Positions 54,706-62,882 of a DNA stretch of 64,000 bases are shown here, in pieces (within the stretch, counting starts at the first letter, position 1; every line of letters starts with the position of its first letter). The notes under the pieces are model-generated. The model did not search any database. It saw nothing but the letters and a program-made list of their open reading frames with translations, and was not told the DNA's origin. Both the position numbers and the translations under genes were made by a program. This DNA comes from AP-15 sp963775875 (GTDB lineage Bacteria; Pseudomonadota; Alphaproteobacteria; ATCC43930; CGMCC-115725), in contig CAVZKP010000025.1 of the NCBI GenBank assembly GCA_963775875.1, positions 1-64,000 of the forward strand, given 5' to 3'.

Positions 54706-55398
54706 GTGTCGATGCGTCACGTGAAAGCCGGATCGCCTGCTGTCGAGACATCATCGGCGCCGGCGGAGCCTCGCCTGCATCCGTGGCCGCTCAGGATCAT
54801 GCACTGGGTCAACGCCGTGGTCATGTTGATCATGATTACGTCGGGTTGGGGCATCTACGACGATGACGTCATCATCCGCGGGTTCCACTTCAGTTCCTTC
54901 TGGCGCCTCGGCGATTGGGCAGCCTGGAGCCTCAACTGGCACTTCGCCGGCATGTGGTTTCTCCTCATCAACGGGTTGATCTACCTGGTCTATGGCTTCA
55001 TCAGCGGACGCTTCCGCGAGAAGCTGCTGCCGATCCGTCCTGCGGAGGTGGTGCAGACCATCATCGACACGCTGCACTTCAAGATCGCGCACGAGGATAT
55101 CACCGTCTACAACGCGGTGCAGAAGCTGCTTTACATCATCGTCATTCTCGCCGGCATCTCCCAGGTGATTACCGGGATTGCCATCTGGAAACCCGTACAG
55201 TTCTCCGGCCTGGTCTCGTTGCTCGGCGGCTTTCAGACCGCGCGCGTGCTGCATTTTGCCGGAATGGCGGTGATTGTCGGTTTTCTGATCGTGCACGTGG
55301 CGCTGGCGCTGCTCGTGCCGAAGACGTTATGGGCGATGGTCGCCGGTGGCCCTCGGCTGAAGCCGCGCGGCCGCGCCAAGGTAGGCGACACGGCATGA
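54706..55398 (+). CDS. Membrane cytochrome b (thiosulfate-reductase/Ni-Fe hydrogenase-type b subunit)
   Basis: GTG at 54706 or ATG at 54712. The protein has four or more membrane spans (MHWVNAVVMLIMITSGWGIY, LNWHFAGMWFLLINGLIYLV, YIIVILAGISQVITGIAIW, FAGMAVIVGFLIVHVALALL), with histidines placed for two b hemes (RIMHW, NWHFAGM, LHFAGM, IVHVAL). Its stop overlaps the ATG of the molybdoenzyme gene (55395), so they form a two-subunit quinone-linked unit like the YedY/YedZ or SorB-like pairs. Operator C lies in front. Confidence 0.85.
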   Translation: MSMRHVKAGSPAVETSSAPAEPRLHPWPLRIMHWVNAVVMLIMITSGWGIYDDDVIIRGFHFSSFWRLGDWAAWSLNWHFAGMWFLLINGLIYLVYGFISGRFREKLLPIRPAEVVQTIIDTLHFKIAHEDITVYNAVQKLLYIIVILAGISQVITGIAIWKPVQFSGLVSLLGGFQTARVLHFAGMAVIVGFLIVHVALALLVPKTLWAMVAGGPRLKPRGRAKVGDTA

Positions 55399-56168
55399 GA
55401 TCCCCCTTTCGCCCGGATCTTCCTCCAGATTCGGCGGTCCTTGACGACCACAAGCCGCTGATCCGCTCACTCGAACGACGCGGCCTGATCCGTGGTGGGC
55501 TTTCCCTTGGTGTTCTCGTCATGCTGACCGGGTGCGACGTCAGGCGTCCGGAAGCGGTCGAAGCCGCTCTGCTGGCGATATCCCGCTTCAATGATGGCGT
55601 GCAGGCGCTGCTGTTCGATCCGAACAAGCTCGCGCCGACCTACCCCGCTTCGATGATTCTTCGGCCCCCGAAGTTCAACGCCTATTACGACGTGATGGAC
55701 GTCAAGCCCGTGAATAGCGCGACATGGCGCCTTGAGGTCTCGGGGTTGGTCGCCGACAAGCGGGCCTGGACGCTGTCGGATCTTCAGGCGCTGCCGCAGA
55801 CCTCGATGGTGATCAAACATATCTGCGTCGAGGGCTGGAGCTATATCGGCGGCTGGACCGGAGTCCCGCTGCGCCTCTTCCTCGAACGTGTCGGCGCGGA
55901 TCTCCGGGCCAAATACGTCGCCTTCAAGACCGCAGACAACTACCCGAGCAGTATCGACATGGCGTCGGCGCTGCATCCACAGACCTTGCTGGCACTCAAG
56001 TACGGCGGCGACACGCTCGCCGATCCGTTCGGATATCCGATGCGTCTGCGCACGGCGGTCAAGCTCGGCTACAAGAACCCGAAATGGGTCACGGCCATCG
56101 AGGTGACCAACAAATATCCGGGCGGATATTGGGAAACGTTTGGCTTTCCATGGTTCGCAGGGATCTGA
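55395..56168 (+). CDS. Sulfite-oxidase-fold molybdopterin oxidoreductase, lipoprotein-like N-terminus
   Basis: MRSPFRPDLPPDSAVLDDHK is followed by a hydrophobic segment RGGLSLGVLVMLTGCDVRRP that has a lipobox-like LTGC, so the mature protein may be membrane-anchored in the periplasm. The Mo-domain shows WRLEVSGLVADKRAWTLSDL, then VIKHICVEGWSYIGGWTGVP, whose Cys would be the molybdenum ligand, and GYPMRLRTAVKLGYKNPKWV. 257 residues, intact. It probably reduces or oxidises a small sulfur, N-oxide or related substrate using electrons through the adjacent cytochrome b. Substrate unknown. Confidence 0.85.
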   Translation: MRSPFRPDLPPDSAVLDDHKPLIRSLERRGLIRGGLSLGVLVMLTGCDVRRPEAVEAALLAISRFNDGVQALLFDPNKLAPTYPASMILRPPKFNAYYDVMDVKPVNSATWRLEVSGLVADKRAWTLSDLQALPQTSMVIKHICVEGWSYIGGWTGVPLRLFLERVGADLRAKYVAFKTADNYPSSIDMASALHPQTLLALKYGGDTLADPFGYPMRLRTAVKLGYKNPKWVTAIEVTNKYPGGYWETFGFPWFAGI

Positions 56169-56173
56169 GCGCC

Positions 56174-56635
56174 ATGGTGTCGCTCCGCCTCCTGTTTGTG
56201 TGCGGTATGATCGCCTTCGCCGGTGCGGCGCTCGCGCAAAGCGCGACACCGGGAGGCATGCCGCCTCCGCCTGGTATGAGCCTGGCGGAATCTGCTGCCA
56301 TGCGATTTCCGCAGCCGGTTCGTGTCGGCGATCTTCTCGGCAGGCAGGTTCTCCGTCCCGTCGAGAGCCAGGACGTTCTCGGCCGGGTTCGTCGCGTCGT
56401 TCGCGACCAAAACGGTCAGATCATGGTCGTGGTCGACTTCGGCGGCTTTCTCGGCTTCGGCACCCGACCGATAGCCGTTCCCGTGGATGCCATGGTGCTG
56501 CTCGGGCAGGACATGGAGATCGTCGCCTTCACGCCGAAGCAACTCCAGCAGTTTCCGACGTTCTCGCCCTCCGGCACCACTGATGTGGCTGATGAGACGA
56601 TCATCAAAGTCGGTCTGGCGAAACCCTCTCATTAG
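56174..56635 (+). CDS. Exported PRC-barrel-like small protein
   Basis: Five bases after the molybdoenzyme stop. Signal peptide VSLRLLFVCGMIAFAGAALA with AQ cleavage. A Pro-rich linker (GGMPPPPGMSLAESAAMRF) leads to a barrel-like domain: RVGDLLGRQVLRPVESQDVL, GRVRRVVRDQNGQIMVVVDF and FGTRPIAVPVDAMVLLGQDM, the pattern of PRC-barrel domains. 154 residues. It likely assists or anchors the periplasmic redox enzyme, but no partner residue is evident. Confidence 0.65.
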   Translation: MVSLRLLFVCGMIAFAGAALAQSATPGGMPPPPGMSLAESAAMRFPQPVRVGDLLGRQVLRPVESQDVLGRVRRVVRDQNGQIMVVVDFGGFLGFGTRPIAVPVDAMVLLGQDMEIVAFTPKQLQQFPTFSPSGTTDVADETIIKVGLAKPSH

Positions 56636-56658
56636 CGTCACGCCGAGACCACGACCAC

Positions 56659-57849
56659 ATGTCAGCCGCGTTCCCGCATAGGCCCGAACAAAGCGGTTTT
56701 CCGATGCGCGATCTGGCGCTCGAAGCCTACTTTGCGCGCTGGCAATCTGTCGCACGGTACCAGCTCGCCGCTTCTGATTCCGAGACGTTGTCGCTGGTTG
56801 ACCTGCTTGCGACCGCGGAGGAGGAGGATCGCCGACGCTGGGAAACCCTGCGCCTGGGCTACACCGACCCCCGCGGCTCCGATTGGCTGCGCACGACGAT
56901 CGCCGAGGGCTACGAACTCGCCACGGCCGCTTCGATCCGGTGTTGTACCGGAGCGCAGGAAGGCATCTTCACGGTTACACAGGCACTGCTCGGCGCCGGC
57001 GACCACGCGATCGTGGTGACTCCGAACTATCAGTCGGCCGAGAGTATTCCAGCCGGAATTTGCGCGGTGACCGGCGTCAGCCTCGATCCGGCCGATGGCT
57101 GGTCGCTTGACATCGACGCCCTGATCGCCGCGACGCAGCCCAACACAAAGCTGATCTCGATCAACTTTCCCAACAATCCGACCGGGAAGATCCTCGAGCA
57201 CGATCGTTTCGACACGCTGATCGGCTTCTGCCGTGATCGAGGTTTTTGGCTGTTCAGCGACGAGGTCTATCGTTTGATCGAACGCGATCAGGCGCTGCGC
57301 CTGCCGGCCGCCGTCGATGCCTATGAGCGCGGCATTTCGCTGGGCGGTCTCTCGAAACCCTACGGTCTGCCGGGGCTGCGCGTCGGCTGGATCGCGTGCC
57401 GCGATGAGGACGCTCTACGTCTCTTCGATCGCGTGCGATCTTATCTCTCGATCTGCAGTGCGGGGCCGAGCGAGGCGCTGGCGCGGATCGCGCTGAAGGC
57501 GGGCGACCGGCTTCTCGCGCGCAACCGGCGCATCGCTGCCGAGAACCTGAAACTTCTGACCCGGTTTTTCGCCGAGCGCGCCGATCTTTTCGATTGGCGC
57601 CAGCCCGATGGCGGGGTCGTCGGCTATCCGCGCTATCGCCACGCCGAGGGGGTCGAAGCGTTTTGCCGGCGGCTGGTCGCTCAGCATGGCGTCATGTTGC
57701 TTCCGGCGAGTATTTATCGATCGCAATTACTGCCAACGCCGCCGGACCGGTTTCGCATCGGCTTCGGCCGGCAGGATTTCGCCGCCGGACTCGACGCGAT
57801 GGGAGCGGCGCTCGACGCCTCTGGAGCAAAAGCCCAATGCATCAATTAA
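56659..57849 (+). CDS. PLP-dependent aminotransferase class I/II
   Basis: Start MSAAFPHRPEQSGFPMRDLA or MRDLALEAYFARWQ (56704). The body follows fold-type I aminotransferases: LRLGYTDPRGSDWLRTTIAE, CCTGAQEGIFTVTQALLGAG, SINFPNNPTGKILEHDRFD (the NNPTG motif), FWLFSDEVYRLIERDQALR, and the Schiff-base lysine in SLGGLSKPYGLPGLRVGWIA. The N-terminal F.RWQ...Y.LAASD.E.LSL element is like that of capreomycidine-synthase-type enzymes. Cytosolic; part of the operon from 54706. Amine substrate unknown. Confidence 0.85.
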   Translation: MSAAFPHRPEQSGFPMRDLALEAYFARWQSVARYQLAASDSETLSLVDLLATAEEEDRRRWETLRLGYTDPRGSDWLRTTIAEGYELATAASIRCCTGAQEGIFTVTQALLGAGDHAIVVTPNYQSAESIPAGICAVTGVSLDPADGWSLDIDALIAATQPNTKLISINFPNNPTGKILEHDRFDTLIGFCRDRGFWLFSDEVYRLIERDQALRLPAAVDAYERGISLGGLSKPYGLPGLRVGWIACRDEDALRLFDRVRSYLSICSAGPSEALARIALKAGDRLLARNRRIAAENLKLLTRFFAERADLFDWRQPDGGVVGYPRYRHAEGVEAFCRRLVAQHGVMLLPASIYRSQLLPTPPDRFRIGFGRQDFAAGLDAMGAALDASGAKAQCIN

Positions 57850-57923
57850 CCAGTGCGCGCGGCCTGTTGCTGGCGCTTGCGCTGTCCATCGTCGCGGCGA
57901 ACTCCGCGTTCGGTAGGTCGTGA
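57837..57923 (+). CDS. 28-codon signal-peptide-like ORF, coupled to neighbours
   Basis: ATG lies inside the end of the aminotransferase gene and TGA overlaps the next ATG (TGATG). The peptide is essentially a signal sequence: MHQLTSARGLLLALALSIVA then ANSAFGRS. Tight coupling on both sides suggests it is translated. It may be a stand-alone exported peptide, or the stub of a longer exported protein whose body was deleted. Confidence 0.35.
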   Translation: MHQLTSARGLLLALALSIVAANSAFGRS

Positions 57924-58687
57924 TGGACGCGCCGGTATTGCGTACGGGCGGGTGTGCGATCGCGGTGATGGCAAAAGCCCCGCGTCCCGGTCTGGTCAAG
58001 ACGCGTCTCGTGCCGCCTTTGTCGCCGAGCTCGGCCTCCGCGCTGAGCGCCAGTTTTCTCCGGGATATCACCGAGAATATCGCGCTTGCAGCGCGCGCGG
58101 CGGAAATTCACGGATACGTCGCTTACGCCCCCGTCGGATCGGAGACTACGTTTGCTGGCATGCTAGCTGGTGGAACGTGCCTTGTTTCGGCGGATGGGGC
58201 CAACGTCTTGATCCCTGGTGTCAGCGGCTTCGGCCGCTCGTTGTTGCAGGCTGCGCAAACCTTGTTCGTCAGAGGGCACGACGCGGTTTGTCTGCTGAAT
58301 TCGGACAGCCCTACATTGCCAACCCGCCTTCTTGTCGAGGCGGCTGAGGCGCTCGCCGAACCGGGCGATCGGGTGGTGCTGGGCCCTGCCGAGGACGGCG
58401 GCTATTACGTTATCGGTATGAAGGCGCTGCGCCCTCAACTGTTTCAGAATATCGCCTGGAGTACCGACCAGGTGGCGGCGGAAACCCGGAGCTGTGCGGC
58501 GGCACTCGGTCTGCCGGTCGTCGAGCTCGATACCTGGTACGACGTCGACGACGCGGTCAGCCTGCTTCGGCTATGCAGCGAGCTGACCTCGGCGCCGATC
58601 GCCGATGAAACCCGGCCTTATCGAGCACCGGCGACGGCGGATTGCCTGGCGCGGTTGCGCATTCCCGAGTTGTTGGCCGCCGCATAG
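57923..58687 (+). CDS. TIGR04282/DUF2064-family nucleotidyl/glycosyl transferase
   Basis: MDAPVLRTGGCAIAVMAKAP then RPGLVKTRLVPPLSPSSASA is the diagnostic opening (MAKAPRPGxVKTRL) of DUF2064 proteins, which have a GT-A fold. Further family elements are VCLLNSDSPTLPTRLLVEAA and DRVVLGPAEDGGYYVIGMK, with the acidic metal site, and WSTDQVAAETRSCAAALGLP. 255 residues, intact. Members are annotated as arsenosugar-type or ArsS-linked glycosyltransferases in clusters with radical SAM enzymes, as here. Actual donor and acceptor unknown. Confidence 0.8.
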   Translation: MDAPVLRTGGCAIAVMAKAPRPGLVKTRLVPPLSPSSASALSASFLRDITENIALAARAAEIHGYVAYAPVGSETTFAGMLAGGTCLVSADGANVLIPGVSGFGRSLLQAAQTLFVRGHDAVCLLNSDSPTLPTRLLVEAAEALAEPGDRVVLGPAEDGGYYVIGMKALRPQLFQNIAWSTDQVAAETRSCAAALGLPVVELDTWYDVDDAVSLLRLCSELTSAPIADETRPYRAPATADCLARLRIPELLAAA

Positions 58688-58707
58688 CATTGGCCGAAGG
58701 AGAACCC

Positions 58708-59760
58708 ATGTCGCTCGCCGAGCCAATCATCGCGCGCCGTTATTTCGAGGCCGTCGGCAATGCGCGATCGCGCATTGCCGAGGCGCCGCCGGTCTGCGTC
58801 TATCTCGAGGTCACCAATCGCTGCAATTTGCTGTGCGAAACCTGTCCGCGCACTTTCGAGGCGCTCGAACCGCCCGCCGACATGAGCTGGGAGCTGTTCA
58901 CCTCGATCGTCGATCAGGTGCCGCGTTTGGCACGCGCTGTCTTGCACGGCGTCGGCGAACCGATGATGGTCAAAAACCTGCCGCGGATGATCCGGTACCT
59001 GAAGGATCGTGGCGTCTATGTGTTGTTCAACACCAACGGCACGCTGCTCGCGCCCAAGAAGCGCCAGGAGCTAATCGACACCGGGCTGGATGAGTTGCGC
59101 GTCTCGCTCGACGCGGCGGATGCGGAGAGCTTTTTCAAGGTGCGCGGCAAGCGCATGTTTGACCGTATCGTGCGGAATGTCGGCGAGTTCACCGCCCTGC
59201 AACGCGAGATCGGCGCGGCGAGGCCGCGTGTGTCGCTGTGGCTCACGGGCCTGAAGGAAACCGTCGACCAACTTCCCGATTTCGTTCGCCTCGCGGCGAA
59301 GATCGGCGTCCGCGAAGCATATTTGCAACGGCTGGTCTTCGACCATATCGGACGCGGTCTCGCGCGACCGGAATCGTCACTGTTCGAGGCGACACAGGCG
59401 GCGGAAGAGGCGGCAATCGCCGCAGCGCAGGAATTGGGCCGCGAACTTGGGGTGACCATCGACGCGTCGGGCGCCACCGAACCCGGCACCAGCTTGAGGC
59501 GTAGCGCGGAAGACGCTCCATGGGGTGCATGCCGCCGACCATGGTCGCTGATGTATTTTACCGCACATGGTCGCGCCTTGCCGTGTTGCATCGCGCCATT
59601 CTCGGCGCGAGACTACCAGACCTACACGCTCGGCGACGCAACCCAAGAGACACTGCGCGAGATCTGGAACGGCGCCGCGTATCAGGAGTTTCGCGGTGCG
59701 CTGACTGGCGACGCCCCGCCAAAGCCGTGCCAGGGTTGTGGCTTACGATGGAGCCTCTAG
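58708..59760 (+). CDS. Radical SAM/SPASM enzyme
   Basis: GGCCGAAGGAGAACCC precedes ATG. After MSLAEPIIARRYFEAVGNAR the cluster-binding motif is VTNRCNLLCETCPRTFEAL (CxxxCxxC). GE-type SAM contact is in LHGVGEPMMVKNLPRMI, and FNTNGTLL is the strand-3 element. The C-terminus has cysteines for auxiliary clusters: WGACRRPWSLMYFTAHGRAL, PCCIAPFSARDYQTYTLGD and PPKPCQGCGLRWSL. 350 residues, intact. SPASM proteins modify peptides or small carbon skeletons. Its stop overlaps the GT2 start, so the products probably act in one pathway. Confidence 0.9.
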   Translation: MSLAEPIIARRYFEAVGNARSRIAEAPPVCVYLEVTNRCNLLCETCPRTFEALEPPADMSWELFTSIVDQVPRLARAVLHGVGEPMMVKNLPRMIRYLKDRGVYVLFNTNGTLLAPKKRQELIDTGLDELRVSLDAADAESFFKVRGKRMFDRIVRNVGEFTALQREIGAARPRVSLWLTGLKETVDQLPDFVRLAAKIGVREAYLQRLVFDHIGRGLARPESSLFEATQAAEEAAIAAAQELGRELGVTIDASGATEPGTSLRRSAEDAPWGACRRPWSLMYFTAHGRALPCCIAPFSARDYQTYTLGDATQETLREIWNGAAYQEFRGALTGDAPPKPCQGCGLRWSL

Positions 59761-60452
59761 GCGTCGCCGTCGTCATCCCGGTGCTGAACGAGGCTGCGTC
59801 GATCGCCGCAGTCATCGCCGAAATCCCTCGCGACCTGGTGCGCGAAATCATCGTCGCAGACGGCGGCAGCAGCGACGGTACGGGGGAGATCGCGGCGGCT
59901 GCCGGGGCGCGGGTGATTGTCCCCGGCCAACGCGGATACGGTCACGCTTGTCTCGCCGGCGGCGCGGCGGCGTCGGTCGATTGCGGGATCATCGCGTTCA
60001 TGGACGGCGACGGCGCCGATCGTGGCGATCTGATCGCCCGTATCGTCGAGCCGGTGCGGCAGGGCGAATACGATTTCGTCATCGCTTCCCGCGCTCGCGG
60101 CGAGCGCGAGCCGGGGTCAATGGCGTGGCACCAGCTGCTGGCTGGTCATCTCGCGGGTATCACCATCGGGATGCTTTACGGGGTGCACTACACCGATATG
60201 TGCGCCTATCGAGCCATTCGCCGCGATTGTCTCGACCGGCTTGGGATGCGCGAGATGACCTATGGCTGGAACATCGAGATGCAGATGAAGGCGGCCCGTT
60301 CGGGGCTGCGGATACTCGAAGTGCCGATGCCCTATCGGCGCCGCAGCGGCGGCGAATCCAAAGTGGCCGGCACCGTTCGCGGCTCGTTGCGCGCGGGGTG
60401 GCGCATCATCGGGACTTTCCTGCGCGTGGCCGCGACGCCGTTGCACGATTAG
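59748..60452 (+). CDS. GT2 family glycosyltransferase (dolichyl-phosphate-type)
   Basis: ATG overlaps the radical SAM stop. MEPLGVAVVIPVLNEAASIA and REIIVADGGSSDGTGEIAAA form the nucleotide-sugar site, IIAFMDGDGADRGDLIARIV the DxD motif, and DFVIASRARGEREPGSMAWH, MTYGWNIEMQMKAARSGLRI complete the GT-A fold. A C-terminal amphipathic segment replaces the membrane anchor of dolichol-phosphate mannose synthases. 234 residues, intact. Last gene of the operon. Confidence 0.9.
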   Translation: MEPLGVAVVIPVLNEAASIAAVIAEIPRDLVREIIVADGGSSDGTGEIAAAAGARVIVPGQRGYGHACLAGGAAASVDCGIIAFMDGDGADRGDLIARIVEPVRQGEYDFVIASRARGEREPGSMAWHQLLAGHLAGITIGMLYGVHYTDMCAYRAIRRDCLDRLGMREMTYGWNIEMQMKAARSGLRILEVPMPYRRRSGGESKVAGTVRGSLRAGWRIIGTFLRVAATPLHD

Positions 60453-60503
60453 CCGCTCCTGCGCTAGGGCCGCTCGTCCGCCAAGCCGTGGGGGCCGGGT
60501 GCC

Positions 60504-60686
60504 TTGGCGAACGAGATCCAGGGAGCGACCCCGAATCCTTTGCAGACACAGCAGGCCTCCTGCCGGCTCGGGCTCGTCGTGCGGACCGTCGGGATGGTGC
60601 GCGCCCGGGTCAAAATCGGCCTGGCCAATCTCGTCTACAATTTCACCCGCCTGGCCTGGCTTCAGGGACGAACCGCGCCGGCGTGA
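60504..60686 (+). pseudogene. IS5-family transposase C-terminal remnant
   Basis: MANEIQGATPNPLQTQQASC is followed by RLGLVVRTVGMVRARVKIGL and ANLVYNFTRLAWLQGRTAPA. The tail RTxGxxRARVKxxLANLxYNFxRLxWLxxRxAPA is characteristic of IS5-type transposases. Only the last ~40 residues are recognisable. Confidence 0.7.
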
Positions 60687-60896
60687 CGCATACCCCACCG
60701 AGATCGACCAGCGACAAACTACACCCGTTCGCCGCAACATTGATCGGGCCGCCAATCGGAACCATCAGCCTGCTGACCCGCCGAAAATCATCGCAAACCG
60801 GGTAATTCGAGCCGTCCAGTTGACCATCGTCTGTCAGCAATCTACACCGAATTTTGACGATTTACATTCCCATGAGACCTCGGTTGAACGCGTCGG

Positions 60897-61335
60897 TCAG
60901 CCCTTTTTCCACCTCCTCGGCGCAGGCGTGGCCCCCGTCTCAGCTTCCGCCGGCTCCTCCTTCTTCCCACGTTCGCCAGAGACCGGCAACAACGTCGCCG
61001 GTTGGCGCCTATCAGAAACCGCTTTGCCACGCCTGGGCTTGAGCGAAGGCTTGGCCTCCGCCGTCGGGGCCTCCTGGGCGAGGCTCTGTTTCAGCGCGCC
61101 TATCAGATTGATGACCTTCGACGGCTCGGCGACCGGGTGCGGTGCCTGAGCCACACCCTTGAGCTTGCTCTCGACCAGCTCACGCAGGGCGTCCTGATAG
61201 CGGTCCCGAAATGTCGCCGGATCAAATTTCGCCTTGCGGCGCTCTATGATCGTCTCGGCGACGGCCACCATGTCGGCGTCCGTCTTGCCCTTAGCCTTGG
61301 TGCCAAACTCAGCCGCACGAACCTCATCCGAGCTG
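60897..61335 (-). pseudogene. Ku (NHEJ) protein C-terminal fragment
   Basis: AAEFGTKAKGKTDADMVAVA, then ETIIERRKAKFDPATFRDRY and QDALRELVESKLKGVAQAPH match the C-terminal helical region of bacterial Ku. A basic, low-complexity tail (KPSLKPRRGKAVSDRRQ ... RRWKKG) ends at 60897. Upstream homology stops at ~61335 where the alcohol-dehydrogenase end begins. Functional Ku needs the beta-barrel core, which is absent. No ligase D gene nearby. Confidence 0.8.
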
Positions 61336-62880
61336 CGCAGAGTGGCTGATCACAACCTTGCCGAAATGGCCGCGCGCTTCGAAATGCCGGTAGGCTTCTC
61401 TTGCCTCAGCGAAAGAAAATACGCGGTCGATCACCGGGCGCAGGTGATGCAAAGTAATGGCCCGATTCATTGCCTCGAAATTGGCGCGGCTGCCGACGCT
61501 GATCGAGCCGAGGGTAATGCCCCGACCGGTCAGCAACAAGGGATCGAGCCCGGTTCCGGATGGCGACAGGCTCGTGCCAATCAGGCTGACGTGTCCGCCC
61601 ACGCCCAACGCCTTCAGCGACATCGCGATGGTCCCCGGGCCGCCAATCTCGACGATGCAATCGACACCGCGGCCATCGGTCAGCTCACGCACCTTCTCGT
61701 CCCAATCCCGCGTCTCGCGATAGTTGACCACGTCGGACGCGCCCAGTGCCTTGAGCCGCTCGACCTTTTCCGGGCTCGAGGTCGTCGCGATCACCCGGGC
61801 CCCGACCCGTGCGATCAAGTCGGCGCGGGCAGCGCAAAGGTCGACGTACTCGACCGCTGTCATGCCGCCACTGCGCTCGATCCGCGACCTCACCCTCGGA
61901 TCGTACTCGTCGCCGCGTCGGGCCAGCAGCGGTCGATGCCAGGCAAGGGCCTCAATCGGGGCGAAACCGCCCTTGACGTTGATCGCCCGGTACTCGCCAA
62001 GCTCGGTAAGCGGCAGATCGACGATCCGCGCACCCCTGCGCGACAACATTGTGCAAGCATCTGCGAACGCCGTTGCCACCTCCGGTGCGAGGTCGTCGAG
62101 GACGAAACTCTGCGGTACGCCCAGGCGCAATGCCTCCACCGGGACCGGCGGCGGCACGATGGGTTCCTCGCCTGCCATCACCGCGTCGGCGATCGCGCAG
62201 CAGGCGACACTGTTGGCCAAAGGTCCGATCGAATCGAGGGTCGCGGACAGCGGCGTCGTGCCAGCGCGCGAAATCCGCTTTTGCGTCGGCTTCAGGCCGA
62301 CAAGTCCGCACAGCGCCGCCGGGATGCGCACTGAGCCACCGGTGTCGGTGCCGATCGCCACCACAGCACCGCCGTCGGCGACCGAGACCGCGGCACCCGA
62401 CGAGGAACCGCCGGGGATGCATCGGCGGTCACAGGGACTGCCCGGCGTGCCGTAATGCGGGTTGATGCCGACACCCGAGAAGGCGAACTCGGTCATGTTG
62501 GTGCGACCGATCAGGATGGCGCCGGCGGCTCGCAGGCGAGCGACAATTGGCGCGTCGTGTTTGGCTGGCGGCATATCGTCAAGGGCCTTGGAACCGGCCA
62601 AGGTGCGTTCCCCCGCCACGTCGAAGAGGTCCTTGATCGACACCGGCAATCCGGCGAGCGGTGAGGCGACATAGCCGGCGGCGCGCAAGCGGTCTTGGGC
62701 ATCGGCGGCGGCACGCGCGGTGTCGCTGTAGACTTTGATAAAGGTGCGCGTCCCCTCGCCCGTCGGGTCGGCGATCCGGGCCAACGCTGCCTCGATCAAT
62801 GCCCGACTGGTGGTCCGGCCGGCCGCGAGATCCTCGGCCAGGCTCAATACGGTCGGTTTCGACTCGATGGCAGGGGGCAT
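61324..62880 (-). CDS. In-frame chimera: amidase N-terminus fused to MDR alcohol/quinone oxidoreductase C-terminus
   Basis: Residues 1-~345 are an amidase-signature enzyme: LSLAEDLAAGRTTSRALIEA, AGLPVSIKDLFDVAGERTLA (catalytic Lys), NPHYGTPGSPCDRRCIPGGS SSG (split) and ATGTDTGGSVRIPAALCGLV-like TDTGGSVRIPA (cis-Ser/Ser). After AARADLIARVGARVIATTSS the sequence is zinc-type MDR: PEKVERLKALGASDVVNYRE, GRGVDCIVEIGGPGTIAMSL, HFEARGHFGKVVISHSAQLG. One 518-codon frame spans both without stop. The amidase loses its last third and the MDR its catalytic and half its nucleotide domain, so neither activity is assured. Recombination fusion. Confidence 0.85.
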   Translation of the reverse strand: MPPAIESKPTVLSLAEDLAAGRTTSRALIEAALARIADPTGEGTRTFIKVYSDTARAAADAQDRLRAAGYVASPLAGLPVSIKDLFDVAGERTLAGSKALDDMPPAKHDAPIVARLRAAGAILIGRTNMTEFAFSGVGINPHYGTPGSPCDRRCIPGGSSSGAAVSVADGGAVVAIGTDTGGSVRIPAALCGLVGLKPTQKRISRAGTTPLSATLDSIGPLANSVACCAIADAVMAGEEPIVPPPVPVEALRLGVPQSFVLDDLAPEVATAFADACTMLSRRGARIVDLPLTELGEYRAINVKGGFAPIEALAWHRPLLARRGDEYDPRVRSRIERSGGMTAVEYVDLCAARADLIARVGARVIATTSSPEKVERLKALGASDVVNYRETRDWDEKVRELTDGRGVDCIVEIGGPGTIAMSLKALGVGGHVSLIGTSLSPSGTGLDPLLLTGRGITLGSISVGSRANFEAMNRAITLHHLRPVIDRVFSFAEAREAYRHFEARGHFGKVVISHSAQLG

Positions 62881-62882
62881 AA

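Noticed and set aside
60643..60840. Minus-strand ORF next to the IS5 remnant (SNYPVCDDFRRVSRLMVPIG)
   Set aside because: Looks partly protein-like, but overlaps the transposase tail and I recognise no family; left unannotated.
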